Positions 13,899 through 19,635 of a stretch of 19,635 nt of DNA are shown piece after piece. This DNA is from Caryophanales bacterium UBA6768 (GTDB lineage Bacteria; Bacillota; Bacilli; Bacillales_D; Amphibacillaceae), in NCBI GenBank assembly GCA_002453315.1, contig DKGO01000150.1:1-19635 (forward strand), written 5' to 3'. The notes under the pieces are model-generated. The model saw only the letters and a program-made list of their open reading frames with translations, was not told the DNA's origin and did not search any database. Positions within the stretch are counted from its first letter, which is position 1. Every line of letters begins with the position of its first letter. A program made the translations under genes and the position numbers.

Positions 13899-15455
13899 TT
13901 ATAGTAAATGCCTATGCTTGTATCTCTTGATAACATTTTGTAATTTTACATTGAATCCTAGATCAGCAGTTTTATTTACAACACGGTTTAGCTCTCTAAG
14001 ATAATTCTTCCCTCTTACATCGTCGTAAATTAAAACCAGCAATCTTGATTGTGGCCTAGATACAGCAACATAGTGTAAATACCTATCATTATCACTCGAA
14101 AAATTAAAGTCATTTCCAACAATAATAACTTGTTCATATTCAAGTCCTTTTGATGAATGAATAGTAGATGTAGTATGTTTATATAAATGTTCATTGTAAG
14201 ACGGTATGTATCTTTCATCATTAACCACTTCAAATAAAGTAGAAATTTCTCGTAACATTTGGTCATTAATGTCAGGATAATCTAGATAGCTATATAACAT
14301 TAGACATGCTTCAATAAAATTATTTTCTTCATTTTTATTCTTACTAATCTTCTGCAAATGTCCCCTTATTTTATGAAACTCAAATGACTCAGGTAGTGGT
14401 ATTTCCAAAAACACATCATGCTCATTGAATCTATCTTCTAATAAATAACATGCTAGTAACCTTGCAATCCAAACATGTTCACTTTCTAAATTAGAAAAGT
14501 CTAAAGGCGAAGGGGGTATATAAACAAAGTCCGCATCTTCTTCTGAAAGCATTTCACTCCATTGTTCAGCAGAATTATTACTATAATTTAAAAATGAACA
14601 TCGAGAATCTTTATCCAACCATTTTGCTATAAATCTGACAGCCTGATCTTGATCAGTAAATCTATATGATTGTACCTCTGCATCAAATTCTACTGCCTGG
14701 AAATTATTTCTTACATCTTTCATAAAAATGTTAGAGTAGTTTTGAATAACTTTATTAGATCTAAAATTATGCCATAATTGAAAAGCATTGAATTCCTCAT
14801 GTTCAATTAGATACTGAAATCCCTCGCTATGTGCACCTCTCCACCCATAAATTGATTGTTTTATATCTCCCACAACAAAAATTGGAACTTTTAAATCCTC
14901 ACAAATATAGATAAACAAATTATGCATATCTACATCACTGTCTTGATATTCATCTATGTACAAACGAAAGTACTTTGCCCTAATGTATCTCCTTGCAGAT
15001 TTTGATCTTTTAAGAATATCTAATGCTAATTGGAATGCAAAATTTTTATAATTTGTATCAAACTTACAAATATACCCACTAGTTCTTATTCTTTCTATAC
15101 CAATTTCAAAAGATTCTATCCTGTTATCATCTGAAAAATTTTGTTTTATATCAGTTTTAAATTCTTCACCATATACATCATACATAAACGGTTGGATAAT
15201 TTCAGTTAATACAAAGTTATCATTAGTACCAATAAATCCATCTTCATTAAAGCCAACTCTTTCTCGAATTTCTTGCGCAGCCTTCCTTGTGAAAGTAATT
15301 GCGGCAAATGTCTGATGATTAATCAAATTACTGACATCTTGATTGATTCTCATTACAGTAGTGTGGGTTTTGCCTGTGCCTGCACTAGCACTTACAACAA
15401 CATTTCCATCTACATTGAGTATTTCCTCACGGATATCATTATCTATTGGGAGCAT
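13899..15455 (-). CDS. gajB: GajB, UvrD-like helicase of a Gabija defence system
   Basis: 518-residue superfamily 1 helicase-like ATPase. Motifs in order: Walker A SASAGTGKT (22-30), TFTRKAAQEIRERVG (Ia), IDEYQDSD (167-174, Walker B), GDIKQSIYGWRGA (196-208), NFRSNKVIQNYS, HSSKGLEYEQVIIVG, and YVAVSRPQSRLLVLI (VI). The size and the GFIGTNDNF segment match GajB of B. cereus (494 aa), recalled from memory. In Gabija, GajB joins the GajA tetramer and is thought to sense phage DNA ends and deplete nucleotides. ATG 15455 follows AAAGGAG; the first 13 bases overlap the end of gajA, so the pair is translated together. No clear terminator follows; the ugd/epimerase relic begins about 50 bp downstream. 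Strongly AT-rich. Confidence 0.92.
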   Translation of the reverse strand: MLPIDNDIREEILNVDGNVVVSASAGTGKTHTTVMRINQDVSNLINHQTFAAITFTRKAAQEIRERVGFNEDGFIGTNDNFVLTEIIQPFMYDVYGEEFKTDIKQNFSDDNRIESFEIGIERIRTSGYICKFDTNYKNFAFQLALDILKRSKSARRYIRAKYFRLYIDEYQDSDVDMHNLFIYICEDLKVPIFVVGDIKQSIYGWRGAHSEGFQYLIEHEEFNAFQLWHNFRSNKVIQNYSNIFMKDVRNNFQAVEFDAEVQSYRFTDQDQAVRFIAKWLDKDSRCSFLNYSNNSAEQWSEMLSEEDADFVYIPPSPLDFSNLESEHVWIARLLACYLLEDRFNEHDVFLEIPLPESFEFHKIRGHLQKISKNKNEENNFIEACLMLYSYLDYPDINDQMLREISTLFEVVNDERYIPSYNEHLYKHTTSTIHSSKGLEYEQVIIVGNDFNFSSDNDRYLHYVAVSRPQSRLLVLIYDDVRGKNYLRELNRVVNKTADLGFNVKLQNVIKRYKHRHLL

Positions 15456-17173
15456 GACTCAACTAACTCCTTTAAACAATAAAACATTTCGTTCTTATAT
15501 ATTAAATTGCATTCCTCGGTCTCTAAAGCCAAACAAAGCTTTATCATATTAACTAACTTCGAACTTTGTAGATAGTCAATTGCACTTTTAGAACTATTAT
15601 TTTCCTCTACTAATCTTTCCATTGCCAATGGAACAACCTCATAAAGATCATTTTCTAAATCAACTTTTGATAAAAATATATGCATTTTTTTTAATTTATC
15701 GATCTCATCTTTAAAGTCAACTTCAAATATTTCCCTTTGCAAACCCTTCTTATATTCTGCTACTTTTTCATATTCTGATATATCAATCTTATTTATATTC
15801 GGCTTTTTTTCCTTGCCTACTAATGTTAAGCAACGATTTAGACCCAACAGGTTACACTCCTGTTTTTCTCTATTAAGTTTTAAATCATTATCAGTTTTGA
15901 CAATTACCTTAATCCCTAACTTTGTTAATACTTGATAATATTCTTTGAAATTAATGCCATCCACCTCTAAGATATACCCACCTAAACTCTCATATCTTTC
16001 ACATTTCTCACTCAATATTCTTTCGAATAAAATCTTTTCAGATGGTCCTTCTACTAGTAATACAACATCCGCATATATGGCTTCTGCGAGACGTTGATTC
16101 AGCTTCTGCTTCAAGTTTATATACATTTTTGGAACAGTATATAAATGTGATTTCCCCGTTATTTTATCATCCTTAAACAACTTTATTAAATTTACATTAT
16201 TCATTTGACTTACAATCAACGATGAATGGGTAGTCATGAATAAATGCTTAAAAATTTCATCAGTAAATAGCTGATAGGATAACGCAATCTGCATCGATCT
16301 ATGTAAGTGATTCTCTAATTCTTCAATTAGAAAAACGTTTATTTTCTTCTCTTCCTTTTCCCTATTTTCAAGGGATAATAATGTATATGCCAGTATTTTC
16401 TTTCTACCATCGCCAGCTGTGGGATATGTTTCAGAGTCATCAATTAAAATATATGGAGTTAATTTCGAGTGTAGATTATTTAATTCAATTTCTGATTTTA
16501 TCGAAAGATTCAAATCTTTCTCATCCCTATACTTTTTATATTCATCAACTAAATCTGCTTCAAATTTCTTAATAGTAGTCAAATCACTTACACTCTCATT
16601 AAGATTATTTATATGTTTATTTAGATCTTCCCTTTCCACCTCACTTAAACTTGTTTCTCCTCTAAGTATCTCTTTTGTATACCTTCTGAAAACGTTATCT
16701 AATTGGATAGACGAGTCTATATATACAACATTAAATAACCTATCTATCGAAAAATAAGACTGTCTACTAGGTATTTCCTCTAGTTTCGTCAAATGGGCAC
16801 CCCAATACAATCTAGGTTCCCCTCTTAAATTTTCTCTATCATATGTTGATTTCAATTGAAAATATACTTCTTTTGCATTTGACGGAATTGCGCCTTTCAT
16901 AGCTGTATATATCTTTTTATTGTCCTCATCATTCTCATCTTCAATATTCACAGTTAATGTTATCTGAATTTCAGATTTTATCTTCTTGTTATAAAAATCT
17001 GTATCTGAAAAACCGAACCTCCTGAAATCTCGATCAAGTAAAAATCTCAAGGCACATAAAAAATTAGTTTTACCAATATCGTTTAAACCGAATATAATAT
17101 TTTTGTTTGTTAAATCTAATTCTATATCTTTAAAATTTCTAAATCCTTTAATATGTAATGAAGATAAGATCAT
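15443..17173 (-). CDS. gajA: GajA, OLD-family ATPase-TOPRIM nuclease of Gabija
   Basis: 576-residue OLD-like protein. The N-terminal ABC-type ATPase begins with LHIKGFRNFKDIELDL, then Walker A GLNDIGKT (about 29-36). ABC signature-like TAGDGRKKILAY lies near 251-262, Walker B-like FLIEELENHLHRSMQIALS near 280-298, and TTHSSLIVSQM near 313-323. The TOPRIM nuclease domain has LLVEGPSEK (catalytic Glu about 374), KTDNDL (Asp about 427 and 429) and the conserved SKLVNM Lys near 538. GajA nicks phage DNA when nucleotides fall. B. cereus GajA is 578 aa with closely similar motifs. One difference from canonical OLD proteins is that EEPE of the Walker B region reads EELE here. The start is ATG 17173, with AGGAGG about 10 bases upstream; the longer frame to 17206 overlaps that site. 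Confidence 0.94.
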   Translation of the reverse strand: MILSSLHIKGFRNFKDIELDLTNKNIIFGLNDIGKTNFLCALRFLLDRDFRRFGFSDTDFYNKKIKSEIQITLTVNIEDENDEDNKKIYTAMKGAIPSNAKEVYFQLKSTYDRENLRGEPRLYWGAHLTKLEEIPSRQSYFSIDRLFNVVYIDSSIQLDNVFRRYTKEILRGETSLSEVEREDLNKHINNLNESVSDLTTIKKFEADLVDEYKKYRDEKDLNLSIKSEIELNNLHSKLTPYILIDDSETYPTAGDGRKKILAYTLLSLENREKEEKKINVFLIEELENHLHRSMQIALSYQLFTDEIFKHLFMTTHSSLIVSQMNNVNLIKLFKDDKITGKSHLYTVPKMYINLKQKLNQRLAEAIYADVVLLVEGPSEKILFERILSEKCERYESLGGYILEVDGINFKEYYQVLTKLGIKVIVKTDNDLKLNREKQECNLLGLNRCLTLVGKEKKPNINKIDISEYEKVAEYKKGLQREIFEVDFKDEIDKLKKMHIFLSKVDLENDLYEVVPLAMERLVEENNSSKSAIDYLQSSKLVNMIKLCLALETEECNLIYKNEMFYCLKELVESCSQ

Positions 17174-17250
17174 GCTAATTTTGCCTCCTATAGTAAGTGT
17201 TTTCAATGCAAAAGTATATAATTTAAAAACTGTCGCCTGAAAAATTAGTA

Positions 17251-17274
17251 TTACTCATAGTAGATAATGAGTAA
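17251..17274. promoter_or_regulatory. Inverted repeat upstream of gajA
   Basis: TTACTCAT-8-ATGAGTAA, perfect 8-bp arms, 78 bp before the gajA start codon. It could be a regulator binding site or a minor hairpin. Confidence 0.35.
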
Positions 17275-17654
17275 ATAGAAATCATTCTATAATTGACAAT
17301 TCAACATTATTAAAATCTTTCTTGAATTTACAGTTTAAAGGCGGAAAATCACCAATATATAAGTTATAAAAATTTATTAACTAAAATGTTTGAATAGACT
17401 TTTTCAGCGTTCTCTATCGGAGTCTTTTGTGTTGGCGAAAGAAGGCTGTTTACCAGTATTACGAATTTCTAGTATCTTCTTCTTTAGTAATTATTCCTAA
17501 TCCCGTATACTTAGCTAACTAGTTTACTGATTCTTTCTCAACGCTGTTTTATCTGTCAATTCCATTGCTTATCGATATCATACAGCCCCCCCCGACAAGT
17601 TTTGAACAACTTGACACTCAAAATAATAACAAACATTCCAAAATATCCCGATAT

Positions 17655-17672
17655 AAAAACCCCTTGTGAGGA
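17655..17672 (-). terminator. Terminator after the intact ugd
   Basis: Minus-strand CCTC-ACAA-GGGG short stem followed by TTTTTATAT, 25 bases after the ugd stop. It is homologous to the stronger hairpin at 13409-13431 beside the decayed copy. Confidence 0.5.
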
Positions 17673-17695
17673 CGATCAAAAACTTTATCAATACA

Positions 17696-18862
17696 CTAAT
17701 CCCGACTAAATACATCACGCGTATACACTTTATCCTTCACTTCCTGCAGTTCCTCTGATAAACGATTCGCAACGATGACATCACTCAACCTCTTAAACTG
17801 TGAAAAGTCATGAATGACACGCATGCCTTCGAAGTCATCCCCATCAATATTCGGTTCATAGATGGCTACTTCAATACCTTCGTCAAGCAGACGCTTCATG
17901 ACCCCTTGAATGGCGGACTGTCTAAAGTTATCAGAATCTGTTTTCATCGTTAGTCGATATATGCCTACGATTTCCGGTTTTCGTTGTAAAATCATATCCG
18001 CAACATGAGCTTTTCTCGTTTCATTCGAATCAACAATCGCCTGGATGATGTCATTCGGGATCCCTGCATAGTTCGCAAGCAATTGCTTCGTATCCTTCGG
18101 CAAGCAGTACCCACCATATCCGAAGGAAGGGTTATTGTAATGATCACCAATACGCGGGTCAAGTCCGATCCCTTCAATAATTTGTTGACTGTCTAACCCG
18201 TTCACCTCAGCATACGTATCCAGCTCATTAAAAAAAGAAACACGCATCGCAAGATACGTATTCGCAAATAACTTAATCGCTTCCGCTTCCGTTGAATTAG
18301 TAAACAGCACGTCAATATTTTCTTTTAATGCTCCTTGTGCTAACAAATCGGCAAACACCTTAGCACGTTCCGATCGTTCTCCGACAATAATTCGTGACGG
18401 ATACAAATTATCGTGCAACGCTTGGCCTTCACGTAAAAACTCCGGCGAAAATAGTATGTTCTCCGTCCCAAACTTTTCACTAACTTCCTTCGTATACCCA
18501 ACAGGAATTGTGGACTTAATGACCATCGTAGCATTCGGATTAATCGTCAACACTTGATCAATAACCGTTTCCACGCTACTTGTATCAAAATAATTTTGTT
18601 CCGGTTCATAGTTTGTCGGAGTAGAAATGATGACAAATTTGGCATCTTCAAAGGCTTCATCAGGATCTGTCGTTGCCTTTAATTGTAATGGTTTCGTTGC
18701 TAAATACCGATCAAGCTCGGTATCTGCAATCGGAGACTTTTTATTATTAATCAAGTCGACTTTCTCTTGCATAATATCAAGTGCAACGACTTCATTATGT
18801 TGCGCAAGCAAAACAGCATTTGAAAGCCCGACATACCCCGTTCCTGCAACTGCAATTTTCAT
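17696..18862 (-). CDS. ugd: UDP-glucose 6-dehydrogenase
   Basis: NAD-dependent four-electron oxidation of UDP-glucose to UDP-glucuronate in the cytosol. 388 residues, typical of the short bacterial form (HasB/Ugd about 390-400 aa). Marks: Rossmann start [22 protein letters not shown] (79-86), KSTIPVGYT (116-124), [15 protein letters not shown] (138-152), [20 protein letters not shown] (188-207), and active-site [12 protein letters not shown] with Cys253. ATG 18862 is chosen because GGAGGTG lies 6 bases upstream; the GTG at 18877 overlaps that site. It starts 15 bp after the epimerase stop, so they form one operon making UDP-GlcA then UDP-GalA for envelope or capsule polymers. A broken duplicate lies at 13454-13850. 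Confidence 0.95.
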   Translation of the reverse strand: MKIAVAGTGYVGLSNAVLLAQHNEVVALDIMQEKVDLINNKKSPIADTELDRYLATKPLQLKATTDPDEAFEDAKFVIISTPTNYEPEQNYFDTSSVETVIDQVLTINPNATMVIKSTIPVGYTKEVSEKFGTENILFSPEFLREGQALHDNLYPSRIIVGERSERAKVFADLLAQGALKENIDVLFTNSTEAEAIKLFANTYLAMRVSFFNELDTYAEVNGLDSQQIIEGIGLDPRIGDHYNNPSFGYGGYCLPKDTKQLLANYAGIPNDIIQAIVDSNETRKAHVADMILQRKPEIVGIYRLTMKTDSDNFRQSAIQGVMKRLLDEGIEVAIYEPNIDGDDFEGMRVIHDFSQFKRLSDVIVANRLSEELQEVKDKVYTRDVFSRD

Positions 18863-18877
18863 AGTTTGCACCTCCAC

Positions 18878-19635
18878 TCATTTCACGTTGTAGTAATCAA
18901 CATACCAATCAGCAAACTTCTGTAAGCCTTCTTCAATCGACGTACTCGGTTTAAACCCAACCGCTTCATACAATAAGTCTGTTGAAGCATACGTCGCTGG
19001 AACATCCCCCGGCTTAATCGGTTCAAAAATTTTCTCAAAGACAACCTCTCGACCTAGTGCGTTACTTAAAGCTTTTTCCAACGTTTCTATGAATACCATT
19101 AACTTCACTGGTGTGTTATTTCCAATGTTATACACTTTGTGTGGTACAGCATCTGTTGGTGGCTTCGAAACCAGGCGTTCAATCCCTGTCACAATATCAT
19201 CGATGTACGTAAAGTCACGATACAAATCATTCTCAAAATCACCATCGTTAAAAATCCGAATCGGCTCACCAGCAAAATACTTATTCGCAAAACTAAAATA
19301 AGCCATATCCGGTCGACCCATCGGACCATACACTGTGAAAAAACGAAGGCCCGAAGCCGGAATGCCATACAAATGACTATACGTATGAGCCATCAACTCA
19401 TTTGACTTCTTCGTTGAAGCATAAAGTGAAACCGGTTGATCAACAAAATCCGTTTCCTCAAATGGCACTTTCTCATTCGCCCCATACACCGAACTCGACG
19501 ACGCATAAATCAAATGTTCCACAGGATAATGACGACAAGCTTCTAAAATATTAAAAAAGCCAACAACATTGCTTTGAATGTACACATCTGGGTTATCAAT
19601 TGAATATCGAACTCCCGCTTGTGCAGCTAGATTCA
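18878..19635 (-). CDS. UDP-glucuronate 4-epimerase (partial, N-terminus off window)
   Basis: NAD-dependent extended short-chain dehydrogenase family epimerase, converting UDP-glucuronate to UDP-galacturonate. About 251 C-terminal residues are present, entering mid-protein with NLAAQAGVRYSIDNPDVY, the hallmark of CapI/LspL-type UDP-GlcA 4-epimerases. It continues with IYASSSSVYG (catalytic Ser region), the Y-A-S-T-K Tyr/Lys pair, SGLRFFTVYGPMGRPDMA, YRDFTYIDDIVTGIERL, YNIGNN, and GDVPATYASTDLL near the end. The whole protein is usually about 335 aa, so about 85 residues and the start lie beyond 19635. It ends at TGA 18878-18880, 15 bp before the ugd start. Pairing with ugd supports the UDP-GlcA substrate over UDP-glucose. 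A decayed copy of parts of this gene is at 13684-13845. Confidence 0.9.
   Translation of the reverse strand, partial: NLAAQAGVRYSIDNPDVYIQSNVVGFFNILEACRHYPVEHLIYASSSSVYGANEKVPFEETDFVDQPVSLYASTKKSNELMAHTYSHLYGIPASGLRFFTVYGPMGRPDMAYFSFANKYFAGEPIRIFNDGDFENDLYRDFTYIDDIVTGIERLVSKPPTDAVPHKVYNIGNNTPVKLMVFIETLEKALSNALGREVVFEKIFEPIKPGDVPATYASTDLLYEAVGFKPSTSIEEGLQKFADWYVDYYNVK

Larger units (their letters stand above)
17174..17695. other. Gene-free region between ugd and gajA
   Basis: 522 bp, AT-rich, no intact gene. It holds an 8-bp inverted repeat upstream of gajA (17251-17274), the ugd terminator (17655-17672), an 8-C run (17586-17593) followed by a CAAGTT/AACTTG hairpin (17596-17613), and a minus-strand frame of about 34 codons (near 17362-17465) that ends TPIENAEKVYSNILVNKFL and follows a stop, perhaps the tail of a lost gene. 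A gajA promoter must lie here, but no convincing -35/-10 pair was found; TATACT near 17213-17218 is a possible -10. Confidence 0.5.

Noticed and set aside
13899..17173. OLD nuclease plus UvrD-like helicase as a novel system
   Set aside because: Gene order, sizes and motifs fit the known Gabija system (GajA-GajB); only its flanking arrangement is unusual.
17586..17613. C8 run and CAAGTT/AACTTG hairpin as an attachment site
   Set aside because: There is no second copy near the other end of the Gabija block and no integrase, so an att site cannot be supported.
1..19635. CRISPR arrays, tRNA, rRNA, insertion sequences
   Set aside because: No regularly spaced repeats, no tRNA or rRNA-like sequence and no transposase frame or terminal inverted repeats were found. 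The only extended direct repeat is the ugd/epimerase duplication.

Overview
The window looks like a Bacillaceae chromosome segment, probably from an alkaliphilic or salt-tolerant relative of Bacillus. The reasons are Bacillus-type pgi, pgcA and UDP-sugar genes, strong AGGAGG-like ribosome sites with many TTG/GTG starts, two perfect CcpA (cre) boxes, and Asp-rich secreted proteins with LPxTA-type wall-sorting tails. Every convincing gene is on the minus strand, so transcription runs from high to low coordinates.

Layout from left to right. (1) 1-2592: a tripartite tricarboxylate transporter operon tctB-tctA-tctC (tctC cut by the window edge), with a sigma-A-type promoter overlapped by a cre box. 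(2) 2676-3338: a DUF488 gene between two terminator-like hairpins. (3) 3352-6417: two secreted alpha/beta hydrolases of different families (an AFL-like lipase and an LpqC/PHB-depolymerase-like esterase) that share an acidic wall spacer and a near-identical sorting tail; a second cre box lies inside the signal-peptide codons of the first gene of the pair. (4) 6684-8177: a self-contained transcription unit (good promoter, terminator) with two unrecognised proteins, one with an HTH-like segment, and two candidate micro-ORFs. (5) 8196-10185: an overlapping three-gene module of an unknown 195-aa protein, a SecB-like chaperone and a PD-(D/E)xK-type nuclease, preceded by two palindromes. This is the best candidate in the window for an undescribed system. 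(6) 10249-13383: pgcA and pgi. (7) 13454-13850: a deletion-riddled relic of an ugd/epimerase pair. (8) 13899-17173: a Gabija anti-phage system (gajA-gajB), visibly more AT-rich than its flanks. (9) 17696-19635: an intact ugd followed by a UDP-glucuronate 4-epimerase gene cut by the window edge.

How the genes fit together. Pgi and PgcA convert fructose-6-P to glucose-6-P to glucose-1-P. Ugd and the epimerase convert UDP-glucose to UDP-GlcA and UDP-GalA. These form a cell-envelope sugar cluster that accessory DNA appears to have entered. Gabija sits between a dead and a live copy of the same ugd/epimerase pair, so about 200 bp of direct repeat flanks it and could allow its loss by recombination. 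The SecB/nuclease module sits on the other side of pgcA. The segment therefore looks like a small defence-rich region built around an envelope-precursor locus. Domain calls were made by eye from motifs; no database search was possible.
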